In this document: in pieces, positions 10,990 through 21,198 of the stretch | How positions within the stretch are numbered: the first letter of the stretch is position 1 | Layout of the letters: each line of letters begins with the position of its first letter | NCBI RefSeq assembly: GCF_001051235.1 | Contig: NZ_CBTJ020000076.1 | Coordinates: 16,888 to 80,887 of the forward strand | Direction: 5' to 3' | Source of the DNA: Candidatus Competibacter denitrificans Run_A_D11 | GTDB taxonomy: Bacteria; Pseudomonadota; Gammaproteobacteria; Competibacterales; Competibacteraceae | DNA: 64,000 nucleotides | Program-made: the position numbers and the translations under genes | The notes under the pieces: model-generated | Told to the model about the DNA's origin: nothing | Seen by the model: only the letters and a program-made list of their open reading frames with translations | The model's database searches: none

Positions 10990-12081
10990 TTACGTATTCT
11001 GAATGACAATATTAGGAAACTTATGGCTGTAATTCTTGGCCTGACGTGACAACCAGGCTGCGGCACGCCGGGCGATCTCTCGATACAGGCCCGCGATGCG
11101 GCTATCCGGTTCCGCGATCACCGTCGGTTGGCCACAGTCAGTTTCGGCGCGAATCCGGATATCCAATGGCAAAGAGCCGAGAAACGGGACTTTGTATTGC
11201 TCCGCCATCCGCTGCCCGCCGCCCTCGCCGAAGATATGTTCCTCATGGCCACACTGCGAGCAGATATGGGTGCTCATATTTTCGACGATACCCAATACCG
11301 GCACTTCCACCTTTTCAAACATTTTCAAGCCACGCCGGGCATCCAACAGCGCGATATCTTGGGGGGTCGTCACAATGATCGCCCCGCTGACTGGCACTTT
11401 TTGCGAAAGGGTTAGCTGAGTGTCGCCGGTACCAGGCGGCAGATCGATGACCAAATAATCCAGTTCCTGCCAGCGCGTGTCACGGAGCAATTGCTCCAGG
11501 GCCTGGGTCACCATCGGCCCACGCCATACCATCGGCGTATCCTCTTCAATCAAATAACCAATCGACATCGATTGAATACCGTGACTTACCACCGGGTTGA
11601 GCGACTTGCCATCCGGGGATTGCGGGCGGGCGGTGGCGCCTAACATGCGCGGCTGGCTAGGGCCGTAAATATCGGCATCCAGCAAACCGACCACAGCCCC
11701 TTCGGCCTGGAGCGCCAGGGCCAGGTTAACCGCCGTGGTGGATTTGCCGACCCCACCCTTGCCGGAAGCGACGGCGATGATGTTCTTGACACCCGGCAAC
11801 GGTTTCAAACCCTTTTGCACCTCGTGGGACACAATCTTGCTGTCGATCTTGATCGCCGAGTCGGTAATGCCAGGCAATGCCACCAGCCGCTCGCGCAGAG
11901 TCACAATCAGCGTGTCCCGATAGCCGGCCGCCGGAAAACCCAGTTCGAGATCCACCTCAACGCGAGTTCCCTCAATTCGGATACCCTTGACGCACTTGGC
12001 AGCGATCAAATCCTGTTCTAGATAAGGATCTACGTAGCCCTTGAGGGCGGTTTCCACATCGGCGCGCGTTACCGCGGTCAT
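10990..12081 (-). CDS. mrp: Mrp/ApbC iron-sulfur cluster carrier ATPase
   Basis: A P-loop ATPase of the Mrp/Nbp35 family that holds and passes on Fe-S clusters in the cytoplasm; 363 residues. An N-terminal DUF59/MIP18-like domain (about residues 5-85) is followed by the deviant Walker A SGKGGVGKST (GKGGVGKST at 107-115), LLDADIYGPSQPRMLG, and the cluster-binding CSQC pair near residue 270. ATG at 12081 has a GAGGA ribosome site; an upstream in-frame codon at 12105 has less support. It is transcribed divergently from metG, as in E. coli and many relatives. Confidence 0.95.
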   Translation of the reverse strand: MTAVTRADVETALKGYVDPYLEQDLIAAKCVKGIRIEGTRVEVDLELGFPAAGYRDTLIVTLRERLVALPGITDSAIKIDSKIVSHEVQKGLKPLPGVKNIIAVASGKGGVGKSTTAVNLALALQAEGAVVGLLDADIYGPSQPRMLGATARPQSPDGKSLNPVVSHGIQSMSIGYLIEEDTPMVWRGPMVTQALEQLLRDTRWQELDYLVIDLPPGTGDTQLTLSQKVPVSGAIIVTTPQDIALLDARRGLKMFEKVEVPVLGIVENMSTHICSQCGHEEHIFGEGGGQRMAEQYKVPFLGSLPLDIRIRAETDCGQPTVIAEPDSRIAGLYREIARRAAAWLSRQAKNYSHKFPNIVIQNT

Positions 12082-12213
12082 AGTCAATTCCTCGTTGCTT
12101 GGCAAATGGTGTGTTTTGGAATCTGGCTATCGCGTAGCGAGCGTCAAGATGACAGCGATACCGGAATGCTGCTAACGTAGCGACCTTTCCGAGCGACCGC
12201 AACCGTCCGTGCC

Positions 12214-14247
12214 ATGAGCGACCCCAGCATCCGCCGTATCCTTGTCACCAGTGCCCTACCCTACGCCAACGGCCCCATTCATATCGGTCATCTGGTCGAA
12301 TACATTCAGACCGACATCTGGGTTCGCTTCCAGAAACTGCGTGGCCATGAATGTTATTACGTCTGCGCCGATGATGCTCACGGTACCCCGATCATGTTGC
12401 GCGCCGAACAAGACGGCCTCAGCCCGCAACAACTCATCGACCGGATCTGGCAGGAGCACCGCGCCGACTTCGCCGATTTCCTGATCGAATTTGACAACTA
12501 TTATTCGACACATTCACCGGAAAATCGCCATTACGCTGAATTGATTTATCGTCGGCTGGATCAAGCTGGCCACATCACTCGACGGGTGATCACCCAAGCC
12601 TATGATCCAGAAAAACAAATGTTCCTGCCGGATCGCTTCATCAAGGGTGAATGCCCGCGCTGCGGTACGGCTGATCAATACGGCGACAGTTGCGAACAGT
12701 GCGGTGCCACGTATTCCCCGACCGATCTGAAAAACCCGCGTTCGGTCATTTCCGGCGCCACACCGACCCTCAAGGAGTCCTTGCATTTCTTTTTCAAGCT
12801 CGCCGATTTTGAGACGATGCTGAAAGAATGGATCAGCAGCGGCACCATCCAACCACAGATGGTCAACAAACTCAACGAGTGGTTTACCGCCGGCCTACAG
12901 GAATGGGACATCTCCCGCGATGCGCCGTACTGGGGCTTCGAGATCCCCGATGCGCCCGGTAAATATTTCTACGTCTGGCTGGACGCGCCCATCGGCTATA
13001 TGGCCAGTTTCCAAAACTATTGCGACCGCGTTGGGCTGCACTTCGACGATTTTTGGCGGCCTGACAGCACCGCTGAGGTCTATCACTTCATCGGTAAGGA
13101 TATTGCCTATTTCCATATCCTGTTCTGGCCAGCGGAGTTGACTGGGGCTGGCTTCCGTAAGCCGACTGCGGTGAATTGTCACGGTTTCCTGACCGTGGAC
13201 GGGCAAAAGATGTCGAAATCGCGCGGCACGTTCATCAAAGCCCGCACCTTTCTCAACCATCTCAGACCAGAAGTCCTGCGCTATTACTTCGCCAGCAAGC
13301 TGAACGACGGCATTGATGATCTTGACTTGAATTTTGAGGACTTCGTGCAGCGGGTCAACAGCGATCTGGTCGGTAAACTGGTCAACATCGCCAGCCGGTG
13401 TGCCGGTTTCATCACTCGGCGCTTCGACGGTCGGTTAGCCGATACCTTGGCAGAGCCGGGGCTTTATGCCGAATTCACCGCCGCCGGTGAATCCATCGCC
13501 CAGGCTTACGAAGGACGGGAATTCGGCCGAGCCATGCGCGAGATCATGGCGTTGGCCGACCGCGCCAATCAATACATTGATGAAAAGAAGCCGTGGGTCT
13601 TGGCAAAGCAACCGGCAGCGGCAACTGAAGTTCAGGCGGTATGCAGCATGGGCCTCAATCTGTTCCGGCTGTTGATGCTCTATCTCAAGCCGGTATTGCC
13701 GGGCATCGCCGGCCAGGTTGAAGGATTCTTGCAAATCGCTCCGCTACGCTGGGCCGATCTGAACACGCCACTGCTGGGCCATGCTATCGCTGAATTCAAG
13801 CCGTTGCTACAACGGGTTGAGATGGCACAGATCACCGCCATGGTCGAAGAATCGAAGGAAGGCCACTTGATAGCCACTGCCCCATCGGCCACACCAGGGC
13901 CACTCGCCATCGATCCGCTCAGCCCAACGATCACCATCGACGAGTTCGCAAAAATCGATCTGCGGGTAGCCCGCATCGTCAAGGCGGAAGCGGTCGCCAA
14001 CGCCGACAAGCTGGTTCGGCTTGAGCTTGATCTGGGGGGCGAAACCCGCCAGGTGTTCGCTGGCATCAAAGCGGCTTATCGACCTGAAGAGCTGGAGGGC
14101 CGGTTAACCGTGATGGTGGCTAACCTAGCCCCGCGCAAGATGCGCTTTGGCCTTTCCGAAGGCATGGTACTTGCAGCGGCCGGTGGCACCGGCATCTACC
14201 TGCTCGCCCCCGACAGCGGCGCGGAGCCGGGAATGCGGGTCAAATAA
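12214..14247 (+). CDS. metG: Methionyl-tRNA synthetase
   Basis: Class I synthetase that charges both initiator and elongator tRNA-Met; 677 residues, the length of the form with a C-terminal dimerisation domain. HIGH is at residues 23-26 ([15 protein letters not shown]), the zinc knuckle is [18 protein letters not shown], and the KMSKS loop is [10 protein letters not shown]. The last 100 or so residues form an EMAP/Trbp111-type tRNA-binding domain ([18 protein letters not shown]). ATG at 12214 gives the family N terminus. The divergent partner is mrp, sharing a 132-base promoter region. Confidence 0.97.
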   Translation: MSDPSIRRILVTSALPYANGPIHIGHLVEYIQTDIWVRFQKLRGHECYYVCADDAHGTPIMLRAEQDGLSPQQLIDRIWQEHRADFADFLIEFDNYYSTHSPENRHYAELIYRRLDQAGHITRRVITQAYDPEKQMFLPDRFIKGECPRCGTADQYGDSCEQCGATYSPTDLKNPRSVISGATPTLKESLHFFFKLADFETMLKEWISSGTIQPQMVNKLNEWFTAGLQEWDISRDAPYWGFEIPDAPGKYFYVWLDAPIGYMASFQNYCDRVGLHFDDFWRPDSTAEVYHFIGKDIAYFHILFWPAELTGAGFRKPTAVNCHGFLTVDGQKMSKSRGTFIKARTFLNHLRPEVLRYYFASKLNDGIDDLDLNFEDFVQRVNSDLVGKLVNIASRCAGFITRRFDGRLADTLAEPGLYAEFTAAGESIAQAYEGREFGRAMREIMALADRANQYIDEKKPWVLAKQPAAATEVQAVCSMGLNLFRLLMLYLKPVLPGIAGQVEGFLQIAPLRWADLNTPLLGHAIAEFKPLLQRVEMAQITAMVEESKEGHLIATAPSATPGPLAIDPLSPTITIDEFAKIDLRVARIVKAEAVANADKLVRLELDLGGETRQVFAGIKAAYRPEELEGRLTVMVANLAPRKMRFGLSEGMVLAAAGGTGIYLLAPDSGAEPGMRVK

Positions 14248-14265
14248 ATTCGCGACCGGCGCTTT

Positions 14266-15663
14266 CTAGTGGGCGCCCTTGCCCCAAAAGACGGTATGCA
14301 CTGTTTGCAGCATAATCACCGAATCGAAAAACAGGCTGTAGTTCTTGATGTAATAGAGATCGTACTCTAGCTTTTCACGGGCATCTTCTTCCGAGGCGCC
14401 GTAAGGAAAACAGATCTGCGCCCAGCCAGTGATCCCCGGCTTGACCATATGGCGCATGGTATAAAAAGGGATTTTCTTGGCCAAATCCGCCACAAACTGC
14501 GGGCGCTCGGGTCGGGGACCGACAAAGCTCATATCGCCACGCAGTACATTGTACAACTGTGGTAATTCGTCGATTCGGGTATCCCGGATTACAGCGCCTA
14601 CCCGCGTGACGCGTGGATCACCCTTGACAGCCCACACCGCTTTACCGCCCTTTTCTGCATCGACCCGCATACTGCGAAACTTGACAACTTCGAAAGGCTC
14701 TCCGTTAAAACCGACCCGAGTCTGCCAGTAGAGAATCGGCCCACGACCCCCAGACTCCAACCAGATCGCCAGTACCGTCAGCAGCATGATCGGCGATGCC
14801 AACAGCAGCAAAATTGAGCTGGTGGCCAGATCGAAGAACCGCTTGATCACTGCATTCAGCATAGCCAGTTGGAAACCATCGGCAAAAATCAGATTGCTCG
14901 GCCGCAAAGCATCAAGCTGAATTTTTCCCGAGTGCCTCTCAAAAAAAGCCAGAAAATTGCTGATCCGAATACCGTCGAGTTTGCACTGCAACACTTCGCT
15001 CATGGGAAAACCTTTGCGCCGGTCATCCATGGCTACCACGATCTCATCAATCACCAACTCCTCTGCCAGATCACTGAGATTGGTTGTCACTTGGAGCATC
15101 CGCTCGGCTTCTATGTTTAGTACTTCATCTTCGTGGACCTGGATATAGCCTAAAACGGAAAATCCGCTGGTTTTAACCTGCTGCAATTCTTCGAGCCGAG
15201 CAGCTTGCTGACCCACTCCCAAGACCAGTAAGCGCCGCTTCAGATTAGCGTTATCCGAAACTCGAAAGAAAATCAGCCGCAATATCACTACGCCCACAAA
15301 GGCGATCCCAATCGCCAAGCTGAATGCGCCACGGGGTAAATACAAATCCAGAACGAGATAATAGATCGCCATCACCAAAAATAGCCCCAGCATAAAGCTG
15401 ACGGCGACCCGCAACAACATATCGCTCTTGCCATTCCAGAAATTACGCTCGTACAAACCCATGGCGGTCATGATCAAGCACATCACGACCATCAATACGG
15501 TTGCACTGGGTGCTATTTCCCTAATGGAAGGCCAGGATTCCGCAGCATTCGGCACTCCATATAAGGCTTGGCCCCAATAAATCGACCAAAACAAATGCAA
15601 AGACTCAGCTATTAATAGCGTTAATAGCGAGCGCGTAATATAGTGCCTTAACACATGCAACAT
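14266..15663 (-). CDS. Undecaprenyl-phosphate sugar phosphotransferase (EpsB/WcaJ type)
   Basis: Priming enzyme of exopolysaccharide synthesis: it transfers a sugar-1-phosphate onto undecaprenyl phosphate at the inner membrane. The 465-residue protein has four or five N-terminal membrane helices, a Rossmann-like middle region (RRLLVLGVGQQAARLEEL) and a C-terminal bacterial sugar transferase domain with its own helix near residue 275, then VKFRSMRVDAE, RDTRIDELPQLYNVLRGDMS and VGPRPERPQFV. This architecture matches the TIGR03013 (EpsB) group. It is convergent with metG and divergent from the UDP-sugar dehydrogenase across a 390-base region, consistent with one exopolysaccharide set. The exact sugar cannot be read from sequence. 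Confidence 0.9.
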   Translation of the reverse strand: MLHVLRHYITRSLLTLLIAESLHLFWSIYWGQALYGVPNAAESWPSIREIAPSATVLMVVMCLIMTAMGLYERNFWNGKSDMLLRVAVSFMLGLFLVMAIYYLVLDLYLPRGAFSLAIGIAFVGVVILRLIFFRVSDNANLKRRLLVLGVGQQAARLEELQQVKTSGFSVLGYIQVHEDEVLNIEAERMLQVTTNLSDLAEELVIDEIVVAMDDRRKGFPMSEVLQCKLDGIRISNFLAFFERHSGKIQLDALRPSNLIFADGFQLAMLNAVIKRFFDLATSSILLLLASPIMLLTVLAIWLESGGRGPILYWQTRVGFNGEPFEVVKFRSMRVDAEKGGKAVWAVKGDPRVTRVGAVIRDTRIDELPQLYNVLRGDMSFVGPRPERPQFVADLAKKIPFYTMRHMVKPGITGWAQICFPYGASEEDAREKLEYDLYYIKNYSLFFDSVIMLQTVHTVFWGKGAH

Positions 15664-16055
15664 ATCAGCGGATTTCCGAGCCGTGTTTAGTTGAATTTGG
15701 AAAAGTGATTAATGACCTCTATAAATAGAGGCTTGCTTCGCTGAATAACTCATCACCCTCTACTCAAGCTCAAAAGCCATTCTGATCAATCGCTATTTTC
15801 AATAACAACGAGACCATTTCCGCAAATCAATTCATCTGCTTATAAGCCATTATCCCTCGATAAAATATATTTCATAATGTTACCCTCCAGCCTTTATCCT
15901 ATCTACCTTCAAGTTAATACCTTAATAGCCTTAATAATTTACACTACACAATAAGCCCAGTCTGCCACCAGACGGAAATTCAATGTACCATACGGCTTTA
16001 CAATACCCTCTCCATCAACGCTATCTTAGGCTTATCGCGCGGAGCCGCTCAACCA
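15664..16055. promoter_or_regulatory. AT-rich divergent control region of exopolysaccharide genes
   Basis: Nearly 400 bases without a gene between two divergent exopolysaccharide genes, clearly more AT-rich than its surroundings. It should hold both promoters. A short imperfect repeat (ccttaatagccttaataa, about 15921-15938) is visible. No single -10/-35 pair stands out enough to place a promoter, and no RNA gene was seen. The length suggests complex control or a site of past rearrangement. Confidence 0.45.
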
Positions 16056-17333
16056 ATGGTTAATCTTGCCAACGCTCACATCGGCATTGTCGGTCTCGGC
16101 TATGTAGGACTTCCCCTCGCCGTCGAATTCGGCAAGCATTTTCCTACAGTCGGTCTTGATATCAACGAAAATCGCATTCAGGAGCTTCTCGCCGGAACCG
16201 ACAGCACGCTGGAAGTTACGGCAGAGGAACTACGTCAAGCCGGCCAGTTACATTACACCAGCCGGCCTGATGAATTAGCCACTTGCAATGTCTACATCAT
16301 CACCGTCCCTACCCCGGTCGATGATTACAGACGGCCTGATTTCCGCCCGTTAATCGGTGCTAGCACGACCGTGGGTCGCTTGCTCAAGACAGGCGACGTA
16401 GCCATCTACGAATCCACGGTCTACCCTGGCGCCACCGAAGAAGTCTGTGTGCCGATCTTAGAGCGAGAATCGGGCCTCAAATTCAATCGAGATTTTTTTG
16501 CCGGTTATAGTCCAGAGCGAATTAACCCTGGTGACAAGGAACACCGGGTCACCACCATCCGCAAAGTGACTTCCGGCTCCACCCCGGAAATTGCTGATTT
16601 CGTCGATCAGCTCTACCAGCGCGTCATCGCCGCCGGCACCCATAAAGCGTCCAGCATCAAGGTGGCGGAAGCGGCCAAGGTGATCGAAAACACCCAACGC
16701 GATGTCAATATCGCGCTGATCAATGAATTGGCCTTGCTATTCGACCGGCTGGGCATCGACACTGAAGAAGTGCTGCTGGCGGCTGGCTCCAAATGGAATT
16801 TTTTACCGTTCCGGCCCGGCTTGGTCGGCGGCCACTGTATCGGGGTTGATCCGTATTATTTAACGCATAAAGCTCAGGAAATCGGCTATCACCCGGAAAT
16901 GATTCTAGCCGGCCGACGGATCAACGATGGTATGGGCGCCTACGTGGTTCAGCGGGTAGTGAAGCTAATGAACCAGCGGCGGATCGCCGTGATGGATGCC
17001 AATATTTTGGTCCTTGGGCTGACGTTCAAGGAGAATTGCCCTGATTTACGCAACACGCGGGTGGTCGATATCGTTCGTGAATTTCGCGATTACAACGCTT
17101 GTGTTGATGTCTACGATCCATGGGTGGACTCTGCCGAAGCCAAGCATGAGTATGACATTGAGCCGGTACAAGACCCGTTACCCGGCCATTATGATGCGAT
17201 CATTCTAGCGGTCGCCCACCGGCAATTTCGTGAGATGGGCATTGAGCGTATCCGCCAACTGGGCAAACCCAACTCGGTGTTATTCGACGTAAAATATATC
17301 CTGCCGGCCACGGCGGTCGATGGTCGGCTGTAA
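16056..17333 (+). CDS. UDP-N-acetylhexosamine dehydrogenase (TviB/WbpO type)
   Basis: NAD-dependent dehydrogenase that oxidises C6 of a UDP-sugar to the uronic acid for surface polysaccharide. The 425-residue protein has the N-terminal dinucleotide motif [18 protein letters not shown], then [14 protein letters not shown], and the catalytic cysteine in [16 protein letters not shown], where TviB-like enzymes act on UDP-GlcNAc or UDP-GalNAc. The C-terminal UDP-binding domain includes [17 protein letters not shown] at 16056 directly precedes the conserved start. The UDP-glucuronate-type epimerase follows after 21 bases, so the two likely give a galacturonic-type sugar. Substrate is inferred from family and context. 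Confidence 0.88.
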   Translation: MVNLANAHIGIVGLGYVGLPLAVEFGKHFPTVGLDINENRIQELLAGTDSTLEVTAEELRQAGQLHYTSRPDELATCNVYIITVPTPVDDYRRPDFRPLIGASTTVGRLLKTGDVAIYESTVYPGATEEVCVPILERESGLKFNRDFFAGYSPERINPGDKEHRVTTIRKVTSGSTPEIADFVDQLYQRVIAAGTHKASSIKVAEAAKVIENTQRDVNIALINELALLFDRLGIDTEEVLLAAGSKWNFLPFRPGLVGGHCIGVDPYYLTHKAQEIGYHPEMILAGRRINDGMGAYVVQRVVKLMNQRRIAVMDANILVLGLTFKENCPDLRNTRVVDIVREFRDYNACVDVYDPWVDSAEAKHEYDIEPVQDPLPGHYDAIILAVAHRQFREMGIERIRQLGKPNSVLFDVKYILPATAVDGRL

Positions 17334-17354
17334 AATCAGGATCAAGGAGATTCC

Positions 17355-18362
17355 ATGAAAGTCTTAGTGACAGGCAGCGCGGGATTTATCGGCTCAGCGC
17401 TGGCGCTGCGCTTGCTGGAGCGAGGGGATAACGTCGTCGGCCTTGATAATTTGAACGATTATTACGATGTCAATCTAAAAAAAGCCCGGCTGGAACGCCT
17501 GCGACCGCATCGCGGTTTCACCGATATCCGCGCCAGCCTTGAAGATACCTCCGCCCTCACCGAGACTTTCGTGAAACATCGCCCCGAGCGGGTGGTAAAT
17601 TTAGCGGCGCAAGCTGGGGTTCGTTACTCTATTCAGAATCCACGCGCCTACATCGACTCCAATCTGGTTGGCTTCATCAACATCCTGGAAGCGTGTCGCC
17701 ATTACGGCGTCGAGCACCTGGTCTATGCCTCGTCCAGCTCAGTGTATGGGGCCAACACCAAAATGCCATTTTCGGTGCATGATAATGTCGATCATCCGGT
17801 GAGCCTCTACGCCGCCACTAAAAAGGCTAACGAGTTGATGGCGCACACCTACAGCCATTTATATGGTCTGCCGACGACCGGCTTGCGCTTCTTCACCGTC
17901 TACGGCCCGTGGGGTCGGCCGGATATGGCGCTGTTCCTGTTCACCCGCAACATTCTGGCGGGTGAACCGATTGACGTGTTCAACTACGGCCATCACCGCC
18001 GAGACTTCACCTATATTGATGATATCGTCGAAGGGATCCTTCGCGTACTCGATCATGTGGCCGAACCGAATCCAGACTGGTCAAGCGATACACCGGACTC
18101 TGCCACCAGTCGCGCGCCTTACCGGCTGTACAACATTGGCAGCCATCGGCCCATCGAATTGATGCGTTATATTGATGTGCTGGAACAATGCCTCGGCCGT
18201 AAAGCGATCAAGAATCTGTTACCGATGCAGCCCGGCGATGTGCCGGATACCTATGCGGATGTCGATGCGTTGATCCGCCATGTCGGCTACCGGCCCGATA
18301 CGCCCATCGAAGAAGGGGTAGCACGGTTTGTGGCGTGGTATCGGGATCATTATCGGGTTTAG
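17355..18362 (+). CDS. UDP-glucuronate 4-epimerase-like SDR epimerase
   Basis: An NAD-dependent sugar epimerase of the extended short-chain dehydrogenase family, 335 residues. The N terminus shows [19 protein letters not shown], and the [13 protein letters not shown] segment is typical of UDP-glucuronate 4-epimerases (GAE/LpsL). The catalytic YAATKKANE motif and [12 protein letters not shown] are present. A good AAGGAG ribosome site precedes ATG at 17355. It is in an operon with the upstream UDP-sugar dehydrogenase. Its stop interlocks with the dnaQ stop on the opposite strand (18359-18362). It could also act on N-acetylated uronic acids like TviC. Confidence 0.87.
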   Translation: MKVLVTGSAGFIGSALALRLLERGDNVVGLDNLNDYYDVNLKKARLERLRPHRGFTDIRASLEDTSALTETFVKHRPERVVNLAAQAGVRYSIQNPRAYIDSNLVGFINILEACRHYGVEHLVYASSSSVYGANTKMPFSVHDNVDHPVSLYAATKKANELMAHTYSHLYGLPTTGLRFFTVYGPWGRPDMALFLFTRNILAGEPIDVFNYGHHRRDFTYIDDIVEGILRVLDHVAEPNPDWSSDTPDSATSRAPYRLYNIGSHRPIELMRYIDVLEQCLGRKAIKNLLPMQPGDVPDTYADVDALIRHVGYRPDTPIEEGVARFVAWYRDHYRV

Positions 18363-19090
18363 GGCGCCTCCACCTGTTTCCAAACACAGTGCCCGCCGCT
18401 GCTTTGATCTAAAAAATCCAAATAGCGGGTATGGGCTTCGGCTTCCTCAGCGCCGGCTCGTAACACCAAAAGCGCTGGGCGGTTGCAGGCCACTCGTGTT
18501 TCCCGAACCTCACCGCCTTGGCCTAGCGCCCGTGCGTCGCCGTGCTCGCGCTCGAACATGGAGCTTTGCTGGCGGGTCATCGCCAAATAAACATCGGCGA
18601 GAATTTCCGCATCCAGCAAAGCACCGTGCAAGATCCGCTGTGCGTTGTCGATGTTATAACGCTTGCATAGCGCATCCAGGCTATTGCGCTGGCCGGGATG
18701 GCGCTGGCGAGCGAGTAGTAGGGTATCTTCAACCGCACACATCTGTTCAATGACGATTTCGGCGCGCCCGCACAACCGCAGCTCGTGGTTGAGGAATCCC
18801 AAATCGAAGGGGGCGTTGTGGATGATCAATTCGGCACCGCGCACGAAATCAAGAAATTGCTCGGCGATCTCGGCAAAGCGTGGCTCGCGGGCCAGGCGTT
18901 CGTTGGTGATGCCGTGGACTCGAATCGCTTCGGCATCAATCCGCCGATCTGGCTGTAAATACGTATGAAATCGTCGTTCGGTAAGCCGGCGATTGACCAG
19001 TTCGACACAACCGATCTCAATGAGCCGGTGTCCTTGTGCCGGATCAAGGCCGGTGGTTTCGGTATCAAGGACGATCTGGCGTGCGGACAT
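18359..19090 (-). CDS. dnaQ: DNA polymerase III epsilon subunit (proofreading exonuclease)
   Basis: The 3'-5' proofreading nuclease of the replicase, 243 residues. DEDDh residues are visible: Exo [13 protein letters not shown] (Asp9, Glu11), Exo [14 protein letters not shown], and Exo [18 protein letters not shown]. After the nuclease domain, MTRQQSSMF matches the clamp-binding region of E. coli DnaQ, and the tail ([14 protein letters not shown]) is the polymerase alpha-binding segment. ATG at 19090 has an AAGG ribosome site. It lies 34 bases after rnhA, the neighbour it has in many gammaproteobacteria, though there the pair is often divergent. Confidence 0.96.
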   Translation of the reverse strand: MSARQIVLDTETTGLDPAQGHRLIEIGCVELVNRRLTERRFHTYLQPDRRIDAEAIRVHGITNERLAREPRFAEIAEQFLDFVRGAELIIHNAPFDLGFLNHELRLCGRAEIVIEQMCAVEDTLLLARQRHPGQRNSLDALCKRYNIDNAQRILHGALLDAEILADVYLAMTRQQSSMFEREHGDARALGQGGEVRETRVACNRPALLVLRAGAEEAEAHTRYLDFLDQSSGGHCVWKQVEAP

Positions 19091-19124
19091 GTTGGCTTAC
19101 CTTGCAAGACATCATTGGATCAGT

Positions 19125-19562
19125 TTAGCGGATCGCCGCGCGCGCGAGCTGATCCACCCGTTCGTTGTCGGGGTGACCGCTGTGGCCGCGCACCCATTCC
19201 CATTCGATTTCGTGAGGCGTCAGCGCCGCTTCCAAGCGCTGCCAAAGATCGATGTTTTTGACCGGTTGGCGGCCGGCGGTTCGCCAACCCCGCTGCTTCC
19301 ACCCGACAAGCCATTCCGTCATTCCCTTCATCACATACTGGCTATCGGTTACGATCCGCACTCGAACCGGCCGCTTCAACGCTTCCAAGCCATGGATCAC
19401 AGCCAATAGTTCCATGCGGTTATTGGTCGTCTCCGGTTCACCGCCGGACAATTCTTTTTCCTGATCCCGATAACGCAGCAAGGCACCCCAACCTCCGGGA
19501 CCGGGATTGCCGGAACAGGCACCGTCGGTGAATAACAGCACCCAACCTTCGGCGTCGGTCAT
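19125..19562 (-). CDS. rnhA: Ribonuclease HI
   Basis: Cuts the RNA strand of RNA-DNA hybrids during replication and R-loop removal; 145 residues. The catalytic acids appear in [23 protein letters not shown] and TDSQYVMKG, and the last in [16 protein letters not shown]. Two in-frame ATGs exist. The one at 19562 is preferred because a GCGAGG ribosome site lies 12 bases before it; the one at 19583 has none and would overlap the ABC transporter gene. With the chosen start, it begins one base after the upstream stop, so translation is probably coupled to that gene. Confidence 0.95.
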   Translation of the reverse strand: MTDAEGWVLLFTDGACSGNPGPGGWGALLRYRDQEKELSGGEPETTNNRMELLAVIHGLEALKRPVRVRIVTDSQYVMKGMTEWLVGWKQRGWRTAGRQPVKNIDLWQRLEAALTPHEIEWEWVRGHSGHPDNERVDQLARAAIR

Positions 19563-19563
19563 G

Positions 19564-21198
19564 TCAGATGGCGACCTCGCCATCGCTGAGCGTTTCCAGA
19601 TTCAAGGCGGCGGCCAACAACGCTTGAGTATACGGATGCTGTGGCGCTGCGAACAGCGCTTGGGCAGGACCCGCTTCGACCACCCGACCATTTTTCATCA
19701 CCAAAAGATGGTTGGCCAACGCTTTTACCACCCGCAAATCGTGACTGATGAACAGATAAGCCAGCCGATAGCGGCTTTGTAAATCGCGCAGCAGATCGAC
19801 GATTTGCGCCTGCACTGACACATCCAGCGCGCTGGTCGGCTCATCCAGCACCAGCAAGCGCGGTTGGAGCGCCAGGGCACGGGCGATAGCGATGCGCTGA
19901 CGCTGACCACCGGAAAACTCGTGAGGATAACGGTCTTGGGTAGCCGGGTCCAGGCCAACCTCGGTCAAGGCTTGGCCGATGCGAATACGTCGGGTTGTAC
20001 GATCCCCGGCCAGACCGTGCACCAGTAAGCCTTCCTCGACGATTTCACCGACCGATAAGCGGGGGCTAAGCGAACCGAATGGGTCTTGAAACACGATTTG
20101 CATCCCCTTACGCAGTGGCCGCAAGGTCGTGGCCGGTAAACCGTCGATGCGCTGCCCCTCAAAGCGGATCACGCCTTGACTGGCCAGCAGGCGCAGGAGC
20201 GCCAAGCCCAGCGTGGTCTTGCCGGACCCGCTCTCCCCCACCACGCCGAGTGTTTGCCCTTCCCGCAGGCTGACATCAACACCATCGACCGCCTTCACGT
20301 AGTCTGTCACGCGCCCGAACAGGCTGCGTTTTAATGGAAACCAGACTTTCAAAGCCTCGCCAGCCATGATTTCCGGCGCATTGGCCGCAACCGGTGGGGG
20401 TTCGCCTTTCGGCTCAGCGGCCAACAATTGACGGGTGTAAGGGTGGCGAGGATTGGCAAAAATCTCAGCGACAGATCCCGTTTCCACCACTTCGCCCGCC
20501 CGCAACACACAAACGCGATCCGCGATCCTGCGCACGATACCGAGATCATGCGTGATGAACAGGATCGCCATGCCTAGCTTGGCTTGCAGTTCTTCAAGGA
20601 GCTTTAGAATTTGCGCCTGGATCGTTACGTCCAGGGCGGTGGTTGGTTCATCAGCAATCAAGATATCGGGGTCGTTGGCCAGGGCCATTGCGATCATCAC
20701 CCGCTGCCGCTGGCCACCGGATAGCTCATGCGGCAAGGCATTCAGGCGCTGGCCAGCATCAGGCAAGCCCACCAGCGCCAATAATTCCAAAATCCGGGCG
20801 CGCAGTGCCGCACCGCGCAAGCCTTTATGCAATTCCAGGGTCTCCCCGATCTGCTGCTCAATGGAATGCAGCGGATTGAGCGAGGTCATCGGTTCCTGAA
20901 ATACCATGGCGATCTGATCACCACGAATTTGCCGCATGGTCTCTGGCGCAGCGCCGATTATTTCCTGGCCGCGCAGGCGGATACTACCGGCGGGATGATG
21001 GGCGTGCGGATACGGCAATAGCTGCATGATCGATAATGCCGACACCGACTTGCCGGAGCCGCTTTCCCCAACCAGCGCCAGTGTCTCGCCGCGATTTAAG
21101 CGAAACGAAACCTGCTTAACCGCCGAGTGCGCTCCAAAGGAAACCGCCAAGTCGCTGATTTCCAGCAGCGGGACAGTTGTAGGGGCTTCAATGGGCAT
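19564..21198 (-). CDS. yejF: Double-ATPase ABC transporter component, YejF type
   Basis: Both ATP-binding domains of an oligopeptide-type importer are fused in one 544-residue protein, as in YejF of the microcin C/peptide system. Domain 1 has [23 protein letters not shown] and [12 protein letters not shown]; domain 2 has [24 protein letters not shown] and [15 protein letters not shown] at 21198 has a strong AGGAGA site, better than the TTG at 21213. It overlaps the upstream metallopeptidase gene by 11 bases and is followed by rnhA. No permease or binding-protein gene is in the window, so its membrane partners must be encoded elsewhere. Confidence 0.9.
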   Translation of the reverse strand: MPIEAPTTVPLLEISDLAVSFGAHSAVKQVSFRLNRGETLALVGESGSGKSVSALSIMQLLPYPHAHHPAGSIRLRGQEIIGAAPETMRQIRGDQIAMVFQEPMTSLNPLHSIEQQIGETLELHKGLRGAALRARILELLALVGLPDAGQRLNALPHELSGGQRQRVMIAMALANDPDILIADEPTTALDVTIQAQILKLLEELQAKLGMAILFITHDLGIVRRIADRVCVLRAGEVVETGSVAEIFANPRHPYTRQLLAAEPKGEPPPVAANAPEIMAGEALKVWFPLKRSLFGRVTDYVKAVDGVDVSLREGQTLGVVGESGSGKTTLGLALLRLLASQGVIRFEGQRIDGLPATTLRPLRKGMQIVFQDPFGSLSPRLSVGEIVEEGLLVHGLAGDRTTRRIRIGQALTEVGLDPATQDRYPHEFSGGQRQRIAIARALALQPRLLVLDEPTSALDVSVQAQIVDLLRDLQSRYRLAYLFISHDLRVVKALANHLLVMKNGRVVEAGPAQALFAAPQHPYTQALLAAALNLETLSDGEVAI

